This document shows, piece by piece, positions 41,400 to 49,741 of a stretch of DNA of 64,000 nt (position 1 is its first letter; each line of letters begins with the position of its first letter). The DNA is from Rubrivivax sp. (GTDB taxonomy: Bacteria > Pseudomonadota > Gammaproteobacteria > Burkholderiales > Burkholderiaceae_C), in the NCBI GenBank assembly GCA_030653385.1, contig JAURZM010000025.1, forward strand, positions 62,001-126,000, read 5' to 3'. The translations under genes were made by a program, and so were the position numbers. The notes beneath the pieces are model-generated. The model ran no database searches. It worked only from the letters and a program-made list of their open reading frames with translations, and had not been told where the DNA came from.

Positions 41400-41415
41400 C
41401 CCCCTGCGCAGGGGG
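41400..41415. promoter_or_regulatory. 16-bp perfect palindrome between LuxR and methyltransferase genes
   Basis: CCCCCTGCGCAGGGGG is a perfect palindrome in the 125-base divergent region, 63 bases before the methyltransferase ATG. It could be an operator for the LuxR-type regulator. It also resembles the CCCCC-TTGA-GGGGG core of the repeat at 8142, and both are followed by GGGGGT, so a dispersed REP-like element is the alternative. Confidence 0.45.
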
Positions 41416-41477
41416 TGATGCGGGGGTCGACGCTGCCTACCGTGGACCTCTACTGTCATCACCCAGGGAGGCCCCTC

Positions 41478-42473
41478 ATGTCCATCACCGCACAGCGCAC
41501 AGAGCCCGTCGCACCGCCGCCGTCTTGCACACCCGCTTCAAGCTGCATCACGCTGCAAGAAAACACGCTGCTGCTGCTGGACCGCGCCGGGCAGCTGGTT
41601 CATGCCGGCGACTTCCTGGGCGGCTTTCGCCTGCTGGGCACACCGCTGTCCACGCTGTGGACCGAAGCACGGGGCAGCGGCCGCGCTGCCGACATGCAGC
41701 GCTGGTGCCACGACCACCCGCTGCACGCGCTGGTGCAGCAAGACCCCTACACCCATCGCGCCACCACCAAACCGAGGGGTTACGCCGGCGATGCGGTGAT
41801 GATGGACTTCATCTACACCGGCACGCCGCCTGATGGCACCACCGATCTGGGCCGCGGTGTCTTCTCGGCCACCACCCGTGTGTCGATGGGGCTGTCGGTT
41901 CTGTACCGGCGGCAGTTGCTGAAGAGCCTGATCGACGACACCGTGGTCAATCACGAAGCCGGCCGCATCCTGTCGGTGGCTTCGGGCCATGCGCGTGAAC
42001 TGGAAGGCAGCCTGGTGGCCAGCCCCTTTTTCCGCGGCGAGGTGGTGGCGCTGGACCAGGACCCTTTGTCCTGCGACGAAGTGGCACGTGTGCACGCCGG
42101 CCGGCCGGTGCAGGTGGTGGGTCACGGCGTGCGCGATCTGCTGGGCGGGCCGCTGGCGGCAGGGCTGGGCAGCTTCGACCTGGTGTATTCGGCCGGGCTC
42201 TACGACTACCTGCCCGACACGCTGGCGCGACGCCTGACGGCGCGCCTGCTGCAGATGCTGCGCCCTGGCGGCCGTCTGCTGATCGCCAACTTCGTGCCGG
42301 GTGGTTCGGGCCGTGGCTACATGGAACTGTTCATGGACTGGACGCTGGTGCTGCGCAACGAAGCCGCCATGCGTGCGTTGTCGCTGGCGGCCGGTGCGGC
42401 CCAGGTCAACACCTTCCAAGACCCGCACCGCAACGTCGTGTACGCGGAACTGCTGCGCGAGGCCGCCACGTGA
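41478..42473 (+). CDS. Class I SAM-dependent methyltransferase
   Basis: A 331-residue enzyme. AGGGAGG precedes the ATG at 41478, so the longer upstream frame is rejected. The middle contains HRATTKPRGYAGDAVMMDFIY, typical of a methyltransferase group that includes PhcB-like proteins. The Rossmann SAM motif is ILSVASGHARELEG, the acidic end of strand 2 is VVALDQDPLS, and FDLVYSAGLYDYLPD followed by MLRPGGRLLIANFV completes the fold. PhcB in Ralstonia makes a 3-hydroxy fatty acid methyl ester signal; a similar product is possible here because a desaturase gene overlaps by 4 bases, but this is inference. Confidence 0.8.
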   Translation: MSITAQRTEPVAPPPSCTPASSCITLQENTLLLLDRAGQLVHAGDFLGGFRLLGTPLSTLWTEARGSGRAADMQRWCHDHPLHALVQQDPYTHRATTKPRGYAGDAVMMDFIYTGTPPDGTTDLGRGVFSATTRVSMGLSVLYRRQLLKSLIDDTVVNHEAGRILSVASGHARELEGSLVASPFFRGEVVALDQDPLSCDEVARVHAGRPVQVVGHGVRDLLGGPLAAGLGSFDLVYSAGLYDYLPDTLARRLTARLLQMLRPGGRLLIANFVPGGSGRGYMELFMDWTLVLRNEAAMRALSLAAGAAQVNTFQDPHRNVVYAELLREAAT

Positions 42474-43375
42474 ACTCAGGGCCTGCAACGGGTGCGACGG
42501 CCGCCGCCACCGTCCACGTCATGCCGGCGGCGCCGTTTGTATCGGCGCAGCGCTGGCACTTCGCCCGCGCCGTGGCCCTGCCCACCTTGGCCGCGCTGCT
42601 GTTGCCCTTGTGGGTGCCGCTGATGCAGCAGCCGCTGTGGGCTGTGGCGCTGCTGCTGGGCATGTGGTTTTTGGTCGGCGGCGTCGGGGTGTCGGTGGGT
42701 TTGCACCGGCACTTCTCGCACCGTTCCTTCGATGCAACACCGGCGCTGCGGGCTGTGCTGGGTGTGCTGGGCAGCATGGCAGCGCAGGGCCCGGTGGTGT
42801 ACTGGGTCAGCCTGCACCGCATGCACCATGCGGCCAGCGACCGGCCGGGTGACCCGCACTCGCCGCGTCCGTCGGCCTGGCCCGGCAGCGGCCGCTGGCG
42901 CGCCTTCTGGCGCGGCCATGTCGGCTGGGTCTTGAACCACGACGTGCCCAGGCCCACGCGGTATGCACGCGAGCTGATCGCCGACCCGCTGCTGCGGCGT
43001 GTCAACGCTGCGTACGCGGTTTGCGTGGCTGCCGGTGTGTTGTTGCCGGCCGCCGTGGCCTGGGCCGTGCTGGGCGGCTGGCAGGGCCTGCTGTTTGGCG
43101 CCTACTGGGGCGGGCTGGTGCGCATCGCGCTGGGTCACCATGTCATCTGGGCCATCAACTCGTGCTGTCATGTCTTTGGTCAGCGGCCACACGCCACGGC
43201 AGACGGCAGCGGCAACGTGGCCTGGCTGTCGCTGCTGTCCTGGGGCGAAAGCTGGCACAACAACCACCATGCGCAGCCGGTGCAGGCGCGTTTCGGCCAC
43301 GGCTGGCAACAGCCCGATGTGGGCTGGTGGGTGGTACGCGCCTTCGTGGCGCTGGGGTGGGCGCGCCTGCGCTGA
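42470..43375 (+). CDS. Membrane fatty acid (acyl-CoA) desaturase
   Basis: A 301-residue integral membrane di-iron desaturase. The three histidine boxes are visible: GLHRHFSHRS, HRMHHAASDRPGD and WGESWHNNHHAQP. About four membrane segments flank them. This is the delta-9 (stearoyl-CoA type) class that introduces a double bond in acyl chains. GTG start overlaps the methyltransferase stop by 4 bases. It may modify membrane lipids or act with the methyltransferase on a fatty-acid-derived signal. It ends 2 bases from the convergent ampG gene. Confidence 0.88.
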   Translation: MNSGPATGATAAATVHVMPAAPFVSAQRWHFARAVALPTLAALLLPLWVPLMQQPLWAVALLLGMWFLVGGVGVSVGLHRHFSHRSFDATPALRAVLGVLGSMAAQGPVVYWVSLHRMHHAASDRPGDPHSPRPSAWPGSGRWRAFWRGHVGWVLNHDVPRPTRYARELIADPLLRRVNAAYAVCVAAGVLLPAAVAWAVLGGWQGLLFGAYWGGLVRIALGHHVIWAINSCCHVFGQRPHATADGSGNVAWLSLLSWGESWHNNHHAQPVQARFGHGWQQPDVGWWVVRAFVALGWARLR

Positions 43376-43377
43376 GC

Positions 43378-44958
43378 TCAGGCCGCAGGGGTCGGCGCTG
43401 GTGCTGCTTCAGCCGCAGGCGCATCCAGCGCCCGCACGCTGTCCCGCAGCCACCACAACATCAGCAGCGCCGGCACCGCCAGCACGGTGCTGATGATGAA
43501 AAAGGTGGGCCAGCCGATGCTCTGTGCCAGCACGCCCGCCAGCGGCCCCACCCAGACCCGCCCCACCGACGCAAAGGCACTGAGCAGCGCGTACTGGGTG
43601 GCCGTGAAGCGCTGGTTGCACAGGCTCATCAAAAAGGCCACGAAGGCGGCCGTGCCCATGCCGCCGCTGATGTTCTCGAAGGCCACCACCATCAGCAGGC
43701 CACCGTCCACCGGGGTCGGGTTGGCCAGCTGCACAAAGCCCCAATCGAAGGCCGGCAGCACGGCTCCGGGCAAGACCCCCTTGCCGCTGACCGCCAGCCA
43801 CCAGAAACCCAGGTTGGACAGCATCTGCAGCACGCCGAAGAACATCAGGCTGCGCCACAGCCCCAGCTTGAGCATCAGCGCGCCGCCCAGCAAGGCGCCG
43901 CCGATCGTCATCCACAGGCCCAGCACCTTGTTGACGACACCCACCTCGGCCGAGGTGTAGGCCATGCTCTTCAGCAGGAAGGCCGTCATCAACGAGCCGG
44001 CAAAAGCGTCGCCGAGTTTGTAGAGCACGATGAAGAGCAGGAAGGCCGCTGCGCCGCGCTGGCTGAAGTAGCTGTTCAGGCCGCCCAGCAGTGTGTCGAA
44101 GCGCGCCTTGCGTGCGGCCCAGGCCGCCAGCGGCAGTGTGAAGGCGATGCCCAGCAGCAATGCCGCCAGGTCGACCCAGCGCTTTTGCAGCGCAGCCGGC
44201 AGGCCGCCGCCTTCGAGCAGCGGGCCCAGGGTGGCGCCGGCAATGGCGCCACCGAACCGGTCGGTCAGCCAGACGCCGGCGGCCACGGCCACCAGCACGG
44301 CGGCAAACCCGCGCAGGTCGTGCCCGGCCTGGGACTTGGGTGCGTCCAGCGAAGGCAAACGCGGCAGGATCAGCGCCGACAGCACCGCAGCACCCGCCAT
44401 CACCAGCGCCATGAAGCGGTAGACCGCCGGCCAGTCCCAGCCGCCGCCCTGGTTGGGGTCGGTCCAGATGAAGGCGATGCCACCCGACAAGATCATCGCC
44501 AGGCGGTAACCCATGACGTTCAGCGACGCACCCATGCCTCGCTCCGGCGCCGGCAGCAGGTCGGTGCGGTAGGCGTCCACCACCACGTCTTGCGACGCCG
44601 ACACAAAAGCCAGCAGCACCGCCAACAGCGCAAAGACACGGATCGACTCCTTCGGTGGCGACTCGGCCAGCGCCAGCAGCACCCCCGCCAGCGCCAGCTG
44701 CGTCAGCACCAGCCAGCCACGCCGGCGGCCCAGCCAGGGCAGCTCGAAGCGGTCCATCAGCGGCGCCCACAGGAACTTGAAGGTGTAGGGCAGGCCGACC
44801 AGGCTCAGGAAGCCGATGGTGGCCAGGTCGATGCCGTCCACCGTCAGCCAGGCCTGCATGGCCTGACCGGTCAACGCCAGCGGCAGACCCGAGGCAAAAC
44901 CCAGCAGGGTGACGGCGGCAAGGCGGTGCAGCGCGGTCAGCCGCGGCAGGGATGGCAT
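43378..44958 (-). CDS. ampG: AmpG-family MFS muropeptide permease
   Basis: A 526-residue transporter with about 12-14 membrane segments. The N-terminus LLGFASGLPLALTGQAMQAWL is the AmpG signature, with PYTFKFLWAPLMDRFELPWLGRRRGW next. Later ASQDVVVDAYRTDLLP, GMGASLNVMGYRLAM and ENISGGMGTAAFVAFLMSLC follow. It imports anhydromuropeptides for wall recycling, in keeping with LD-carboxypeptidase and dipeptidase genes 7 kb away. The C-terminal Ala/Pro tail is variable. It has no beta-lactamase neighbours. Confidence 0.92.
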   Translation of the reverse strand: MPSLPRLTALHRLAAVTLLGFASGLPLALTGQAMQAWLTVDGIDLATIGFLSLVGLPYTFKFLWAPLMDRFELPWLGRRRGWLVLTQLALAGVLLALAESPPKESIRVFALLAVLLAFVSASQDVVVDAYRTDLLPAPERGMGASLNVMGYRLAMILSGGIAFIWTDPNQGGGWDWPAVYRFMALVMAGAAVLSALILPRLPSLDAPKSQAGHDLRGFAAVLVAVAAGVWLTDRFGGAIAGATLGPLLEGGGLPAALQKRWVDLAALLLGIAFTLPLAAWAARKARFDTLLGGLNSYFSQRGAAAFLLFIVLYKLGDAFAGSLMTAFLLKSMAYTSAEVGVVNKVLGLWMTIGGALLGGALMLKLGLWRSLMFFGVLQMLSNLGFWWLAVSGKGVLPGAVLPAFDWGFVQLANPTPVDGGLLMVVAFENISGGMGTAAFVAFLMSLCNQRFTATQYALLSAFASVGRVWVGPLAGVLAQSIGWPTFFIISTVLAVPALLMLWWLRDSVRALDAPAAEAAPAPTPAA

Positions 44959-45015
44959 GCGGTCATTCTAGGCAGCGCCCTGCGGTGCCCTTCTTCGCCC
45001 GTTCAGCGCCCAGGC

Positions 45016-45924
45016 TCAGCCGGGCTGGGCGCTGCTGCTTTTTGCCGGGGCTGGGGCAGCTGCAGGTGCCACCGGCGCGCCCTGCGGCGCCGTCGAGCCC
45101 GGGCTCAACTGGCCATAGATGGCCTGCGCCAGCGTCAGCAGCTTGTCCCTGGGCAGTTCACCCACCAGCGCATAACCTGCACCCGCCTCGACCCAATAGA
45201 ACATGCCCACCGCCCCGTGCTGTTCGTAGCGGAAGGCCGCGTCAGCACCGGCTTCGGGCTTGCGCAGGTAGACAGTGACCCGGCGTGGCGGGCCGGCCTG
45301 TGCGCCGTCTTTGGGCGCTTCCGGGTTCGTGGCCTGGTACATCAGCTGCGCACTCTTGCCCGGGCCGTCGGGCAGCAGGCGGCCGCCGACGAGTTCGAAG
45401 CCCTGCGCCTGCAGGTCGAACAGCTTGACCGGGATGTCGATGCGGCGTGTCAGCCAGCGCGACAGGTGTTCTTCCTGGGCCCGCACTTCGACCGCGTGGC
45501 GCGGTTCGGCGACATACACCTGGTGCGCATAACCCGCGCGCTGCACCCAGCCCTGGGCCGTGCCCGCAGCCTGCCGGCTGTTCTGCTGGGCCAGCTGCTG
45601 CGACCAGTGTTGCTGCTGCCACTGCCACACCCCGGCACCGCCCGCCAGCGCGCCAGTGAACAGCAGACCGGCGGCGGCCGCGGCCAGGGCCCAGCGCGGT
45701 GCCGTGCGTCGGTGCCAGACGGCTGCACGCAAGGTGTCGGGCAGCGGTTCCTGCAGCACCGGGCTGAAGAGCTGGGCCAGGGACTGGCGGTCCAGGCGCC
45801 AGGCCTCGACACGTGCCCGGTCGTCGGGGTGGCTGCGCAGCCAGGCTTCGACCTGAGCCAGCTCGGGCCCGGACAGTTCGCCGTCGACGTAGGCGCTGAG
45901 TTGTTCTTCATTCATCGTGTCCAT
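45016..45924 (-). CDS. Membrane anti-sigma factor
   Basis: A 302-residue protein beginning MDTMNEEQLSAYVDGELSG, the usual anti-sigma head, then a DRQSLAQLFSPVL helix. A single transmembrane helix (WALAAAAAGLLFTGALAGGAGVW) falls around residues 75-97, followed by a periplasmic domain and an Ala/Pro tail. The zinc-binding His-x3-Cys-x2-Cys of ZAS anti-sigmas is absent. It begins 2 bases after the ECF sigma stop. It is expected to hold that sigma at the membrane and release it on an envelope signal. Confidence 0.82.
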   Translation of the reverse strand: MDTMNEEQLSAYVDGELSGPELAQVEAWLRSHPDDRARVEAWRLDRQSLAQLFSPVLQEPLPDTLRAAVWHRRTAPRWALAAAAAGLLFTGALAGGAGVWQWQQQHWSQQLAQQNSRQAAGTAQGWVQRAGYAHQVYVAEPRHAVEVRAQEEHLSRWLTRRIDIPVKLFDLQAQGFELVGGRLLPDGPGKSAQLMYQATNPEAPKDGAQAGPPRRVTVYLRKPEAGADAAFRYEQHGAVGMFYWVEAGAGYALVGELPRDKLLTLAQAIYGQLSPGSTAPQGAPVAPAAAPAPAKSSSAQPG

Positions 45925-45926
45925 GC

Positions 45927-46469
45927 TCAGACCACCCGCTTGAGTTGGGTGCCGGCTTCGGGGCGGCTGGGGTGGGCGGTGGCATCGAGATAGCTGCGCA
46001 AGGCTGCGCGGCCCCGGCAGACCCGCGACATCACCGTGCCGATGGGGATGTGCAGCACCTCGGCCACTTCGGCATAACTGAGCTGTTCCACACACACCAG
46101 CAACAGCGGCTGGCGCTGTTCGGGTGGCAGGCGGGCCAGCGCAGCTTCGAGGTCCAGGCGCAGGCCCAGCGTGTGGCTGTTGTCGGCCTGGTTTTCGTCC
46201 TGCACACGCTGCAGTTCGGTGGGGTCGGTGACGGTCATGCGGGACTCCCGGCGCACGGTGTCCAGGTGGGCGTTGTGCGCAATCGACAGCAGCCAGACAC
46301 CCATTTCGCGCTGCGGGTCGAACTGGCGCCAGTGCACCAGAGCCCGCTCGAGTGTCTGTTGCGACAGGTCGTCGGCGGCCGCAGCGTCAAAGGTCAGTGC
46401 CCGCGCGTAACGGCGCAGGCGCGGGATGACGTCCAGCAACTGGCGGCGAAAGGCGGGCGGGGCGTCCAA
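45927..46469 (-). CDS. ECF RNA polymerase sigma factor
   Basis: A 180-residue group IV sigma factor. Region 2 shows YARALTFDAAAADDLSQQTLERALVHW and MGVWLLSIAHNAHLDTVRR. Region 4 shows LARLPPEQRQPLLLVCVEQLSYAEVAEVLHIPIGTVMSRV with the HTH. The apparent start is TTG at 46469; no in-frame ATG or GTG fits. It is co-directional with its anti-sigma gene, 2 bases apart. The target promoters cannot be read here. Confidence 0.92.
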   Translation of the reverse strand: MDAPPAFRRQLLDVIPRLRRYARALTFDAAAADDLSQQTLERALVHWRQFDPQREMGVWLLSIAHNAHLDTVRRESRMTVTDPTELQRVQDENQADNSHTLGLRLDLEAALARLPPEQRQPLLLVCVEQLSYAEVAEVLHIPIGTVMSRVCRGRAALRSYLDATAHPSRPEAGTQLKRVV

Positions 46470-46535
46470 TGCAGGGCTTACGGCTGGGGGATGCCGATTA
46501 TTCCCCCGGCTCAGCGCAGAGGCACTGGCAAGGCT

Positions 46536-46688
46536 TCAGCCCTTGCGCGCCTGCCCCATGCCCAGCCAGCGCAGCCACCAGGCCTGTTCGGCAGGCGCCA
46601 GCGGCTGCGTGCGAGACCCCGGCACGGCCCGGCGCAGGGGGCGTTCCAGCAGGCGCAGCGGTGGCGGTGACGGTGTTTGCGGGTTCAT
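46536..46688 (-). CDS. Small hypothetical protein
   Basis: A 50-codon frame with a good ribosome-binding site (GGAGA, 9-10 bases before the ATG). The protein (MNPQTPSPPPLRLLERPLRR, ending WWLRWLGMGQARKG) is rich in Pro and Arg with a tryptophan-rich tail. No family is recognised. It lies between the sigma gene (66 bases downstream) and the divergent lysR promoter, so it could be the leader gene of the sigma operon. Coding status is uncertain. Confidence 0.4.
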   Translation of the reverse strand: MNPQTPSPPPLRLLERPLRRAVPGSRTQPLAPAEQAWWLRWLGMGQARKG

Positions 46689-46750
46689 CGGGGTTTTCTC
46701 CGAAGCTGTCAGCCACTGTAGGCACTTGCGTCCGCGCAAACAACGCAGCG

Positions 46751-46780
46751 ACTTGCAAGTAGAGTCTGCACTTTTGCAGA
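46751..46780. promoter_or_regulatory. Palindromes directly upstream of lysR-type gene
   Basis: A perfect 10-bp palindrome ACTTGCAAGT (46751-46760) and an inverted repeat TCTGCA-CTTT-TGCAGA (46765-46780) lie 15-45 bases before the LysR start. Paired sites like these are typical for LysR-family autoregulation. The second overlaps where a promoter -10 would be. Function is inferred. Confidence 0.45.
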
Positions 46781-46795
46781 TCAAGCAGACCTGAG

Positions 46796-47719
46796 ATGTC
46801 GCAACTGGATTGGAGTGACCTGCGCCACGCCTTGGCCGTGGGCCAGCTGGGTTCGGTGGCGGCGGCCGCCCGCCGCCTGGGTGTGAACGCCACCACCGTG
46901 CAGCGCCGCCTGGACGCGCTGGAAGCCACGCTGGGTGCCCGCCTCTTCGAACGCGCCCGCGGTGGCTGGCACCCCACAGAAGCCGGTGTGGCGGTGCTGG
47001 AACAGGCCCGCCGCATGGCCGACCAGGCCGACGAAATCGAGCGCCGGGTGCTCGGCCGCGACCGCGAACTGACCGGTGTGCTGCGCTTGAGCACGGCCTT
47101 CGTGGTCATGGAACACCTGCTGCCGCAGCCGCTGGCCGACTTTGCGGTGTTCTACCCGGGCATCGAGGTGGAGGTGATCGAAAACGCCGTGCTGATGGAC
47201 CTGGCGCGCCGTGAAGCCAACGCACCCGGCCTGGCGCAGTTGCAGGCCGACGTCGCGCTGCGCCTGTCGGCCAACGTCGCCGACCACCTGGTGGGCCGCC
47301 AGCTCGGCATGACCCACTGCCGCGTCTATGCCCTGCGCGGTGCCAGCCACCTGCCGCAGTCCGTGACGCCGCTGCCCGAGCTGCTGCAAGGCGCGCCCTG
47401 GGTGGCCTTCGAACGCGACGGCGTGCACCGCGTCTACGACCGCTGGATGCGCCAGCACCTGGTGCCCACGCAGGTGCGTGTGCGGGTGGACATCTTCAAC
47501 GCCGCCGGGGCCATGCTGCGCACCGGTGTGGGTGTCGGCATCCTGCCCACTTTCATGGAAACACGGCTGCCTGAACTGGTGCCGGTGTCGGACGTGATTC
47601 CCGAGCTGAGCGTGCCGGTGTGGATGCTGACCCACCCCGACCTGCGCGAAACCGCCCGGGTGCGGGCCTTCATGCGTTTTGTCGGCGACGCACTGACACA
47701 GCGCCTGCGGGCGGCTTGA
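46796..47719 (+). CDS. LysR family transcriptional regulator
   Basis: A 307-residue regulator. The N-terminal winged HTH shows LDWSDLRHALAVGQLGSVAAAARRLGVNATTVQRRLDALE and GARLFER. The C-terminal effector domain (about residues 90-300) has ALRLSANVADHLVGRQLG and GILPTFMETRLPELVPVSDVIPEL. The Ala-Thr-Val-Gln-Arg-Arg helix is of the subgroup with VQRRLxALE. trxC starts 30 bases later and may be co-transcribed. Effector unknown. Confidence 0.9.
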   Translation: MSQLDWSDLRHALAVGQLGSVAAAARRLGVNATTVQRRLDALEATLGARLFERARGGWHPTEAGVAVLEQARRMADQADEIERRVLGRDRELTGVLRLSTAFVVMEHLLPQPLADFAVFYPGIEVEVIENAVLMDLARREANAPGLAQLQADVALRLSANVADHLVGRQLGMTHCRVYALRGASHLPQSVTPLPELLQGAPWVAFERDGVHRVYDRWMRQHLVPTQVRVRVDIFNAAGAMLRTGVGVGILPTFMETRLPELVPVSDVIPELSVPVWMLTHPDLRETARVRAFMRFVGDALTQRLRAA

Positions 47720-47749
47720 AAGCAGGCTTTCGGCACCCACTTGCCGTGC

Positions 47750-48181
47750 ATGGACGACACCCGCATCCAACTGCCCTGCCCACACTGCGGCGCCACCAAC
47801 CGCCTGCCGGCCGCACGCATCGACGACGCACCCAGTTGCGGCAAGTGTGGCCAGCCACTGTTGCAAGGCCAGGTGCTGGAGCTCAGCGACGCCAACTTCG
47901 ACGCCGTCACCGGCGCCACGCAGTTGCCCGTGGTGGTGGACTTCTGGGCCGCCTGGTGCGGCCCCTGCCAGATGATGGCGCCCGCCTTCAAGCAGGCCGC
48001 CGCGCAGACGCAAGGCCGTGCGCTGATGGTCAAGGTCAACAGCGACGACAACCCGGGCTTGAGCCAGCGCTTTGGCATCCGCAGCATTCCCACGCTGGTG
48101 AAGCTGATGAACGGGCATGAAGTGACACGGCACAGCGGGGCCCTGCCCGCCAGGGCGATCGTCTCGCTGGCCGGCCGCTGA
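47750..48181 (+). CDS. trxC: Thioredoxin 2 (zinc-containing)
   Basis: A 143-residue thioredoxin. The N-terminal zinc-binding part has CPHC (Cys10, Cys13) and CGKC (Cys30, Cys33). The thioredoxin fold has VVVDFWAAWCGPCQMMAP (active-site Cys70 and Cys73), FGIRSIPTLVKLMNG with the cis-Pro, and SGALPARAIVSLA. This is the TrxC class used in oxidative stress. ATG at 47750 is chosen since the zinc region starts right after it. It ends 15 bases from the convergent caspase gene. Confidence 0.94.
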   Translation: MDDTRIQLPCPHCGATNRLPAARIDDAPSCGKCGQPLLQGQVLELSDANFDAVTGATQLPVVVDFWAAWCGPCQMMAPAFKQAAAQTQGRALMVKVNSDDNPGLSQRFGIRSIPTLVKLMNGHEVTRHSGALPARAIVSLAGR

Positions 48182-48196
48182 GGCCGTCAGCGGCGC

Positions 48197-49741
48197 TCAG
48201 CGCGGTGCACGTTGCATGGACATCAGCACGCCGCTGCTGCGCTCTGCATCGCGTGATCCGAATGGCGCCGCGCGCTCGGAGAAGTGGCGATCAGCTCGAA
48301 CGATCCACATCGTCGTTGGGTCGATCCACATCGTGGCCCGCAGATCCAGCACGCGGTCCTTGAACACCGCCTCCCCCACGGACTCGACGCGGAAGGCCGT
48401 GAAGTCGCCGGCCGGCAAGTTCAATCGCTCCAGCGCAGTCACGCTGGAGTCGTAAAAATTGCGGCTGCTCACGCCACTGGGCAGGGTGTTGGTGAAGGCC
48501 GATCGCCAGCGTTTGCCCAGCGCCAGGTCAGCCGGCACTTGAAGGTAGGCAGGTTCTTTGGAGCCGGAGCGGTTGCGCAGCACGCCGCCCATCTGGTCGA
48601 AGATCAGGGCGCCGCCGTTGATTTGCGCCGTGCTTTCGTCGGCAGCGGTCACGCGTTGTGTCACTGTCTGCACCTGACCGGTCAGGTGGTCGGTGCGGCG
48701 GTGGACCATGACGTCGCCCACGCGGTAGCGCGGTTGGCCCGCGGGCAGCTGTGTCGGCCCGGTGGGCCCCGCCACGGGTGACACTTGTCTGGTCTGCAGT
48801 TGGTCGAGCCGGAAGTGCGCCATTTCCGCCATGTCGCCCCGCGGGTAGCGGCGCAAAAAGGCGAAGAAGTCCCCTGGCTCGCGCGATCCGGCAAGAAGAT
48901 CCCAAGCGGCCTTTTCTTCCGTGAACATGCGCTCGCGTTCGGCCGTTGTGGGCGCGGCCAAGCGTTGCCCGCTGGCGAAGACAAAATCGTTCTCCAGGCT
49001 GGTGCTTTCCCATGGAATCTGCCGGCCCTGGCTGGCCTGCCGCACCTGAAGGCGCACGCGTTTGAAGACCTCTTCGATCGGCGCGCCTGGGCGCTGCAGT
49101 TCCTGCAACAGGTGGCGCGTGTACAGGCCGTTGCCCTCGGCCAGGCTGCCGTCCTCGGCGACGTGGCCGGGCGCAGTGGCGTAGGCCAGGAAGGTGCCGG
49201 ACGGAGCGTCCAGTGGAGCCAGCCCCTTGGCCGACGCGCTGGCCCCGAAAGGGTTGTCCCTGCAGGCATCCAGTACCAGGATGTTCACGCGGTTGCCGGC
49301 CGACCTGAAGGCGTCGATGACGGTCTGGGTGTTCACGGTCTGTCGCGGCACGTCGGCGGCGCTGACCGGTGTGGCGTCCACTGGCACCAGGTAGTTGTGC
49401 CAGTCCACCTGCAAGCCGTGGCCTGCGTAATACAGAAGCCCGACGCCCTCGCGGCCCTGCAGCAAGTCGCGCGCCTGGGCAACGGCGGCGTTCATCTGCA
49501 CCTTGCTGCCGTCGTGCACCTCGATCACTTGAAAGCCCAGGCTTTGCAGCACACGACCCATGGACCTGGCGTCGTTGGCCGCATTGGGCAGCTGGGCGCC
49601 AGCGTAGGCCGCGTTGCCGATGACGAGTGCCACGCGCGCTGAGCTGGGCTCAGCCCGGGCCTTGGCGGCGAGGGCCCAGGCCAAGCCTGCACCCAGACCG
49701 GCACCCACGATCCGTCGACGGGTCCAGTGAGCGGCCTTCAC
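48197..49741 (-). CDS. Exported caspase-family protease (C14) with C-terminal beta domain
   Basis: A 514-residue protein, GTG start in a GTGA overlap. The N-terminus (HWTRRRIVGAGLGAGLAWALAAKARA) is a twin-arginine-like signal. The caspase-fold domain starts VALVIGNAAYAGAQLPNAANDA and holds LLYYAGHGLQV (catalytic His108) and NILVLDACRDNPF (Cys160), so the dyad is complete. Residues about 310-500 form a different region (YRVGDVMVHRRTDHL, FTAFRVESVGEAVF, MWIDPTTMWIVRADRHFSE) resembling an exported beta-barrel-like DUF3108-type domain. As the last gene of a five-gene caspase-OmpA operon, it likely acts in the periplasm. Its substrate is unknown; caspase-fold enzymes of this kind usually cleave after Arg or Lys. 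Confidence 0.88.
   Translation of the reverse strand: MKAAHWTRRRIVGAGLGAGLAWALAAKARAEPSSARVALVIGNAAYAGAQLPNAANDARSMGRVLQSLGFQVIEVHDGSKVQMNAAVAQARDLLQGREGVGLLYYAGHGLQVDWHNYLVPVDATPVSAADVPRQTVNTQTVIDAFRSAGNRVNILVLDACRDNPFGASASAKGLAPLDAPSGTFLAYATAPGHVAEDGSLAEGNGLYTRHLLQELQRPGAPIEEVFKRVRLQVRQASQGRQIPWESTSLENDFVFASGQRLAAPTTAERERMFTEEKAAWDLLAGSREPGDFFAFLRRYPRGDMAEMAHFRLDQLQTRQVSPVAGPTGPTQLPAGQPRYRVGDVMVHRRTDHLTGQVQTVTQRVTAADESTAQINGGALIFDQMGGVLRNRSGSKEPAYLQVPADLALGKRWRSAFTNTLPSGVSSRNFYDSSVTALERLNLPAGDFTAFRVESVGEAVFKDRVLDLRATMWIDPTTMWIVRADRHFSERAAPFGSRDAERSSGVLMSMQRAPR

Noticed and set aside
41400..41415. The palindrome before the methyltransferase as a lux box
   Set aside because: It lacks the classic lux-box pattern, and the divergent LuxR has no clear autoinducer-binding domain, so only a neutral operator call is made.
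43021..45993. A 990-codon plus-strand frame opposite ampG and the anti-sigma gene
   Set aside because: Overlaps the desaturase 3' end and the whole of two well-supported genes on the other strand; no domain and Arg/Gln/His-rich, so a shadow.
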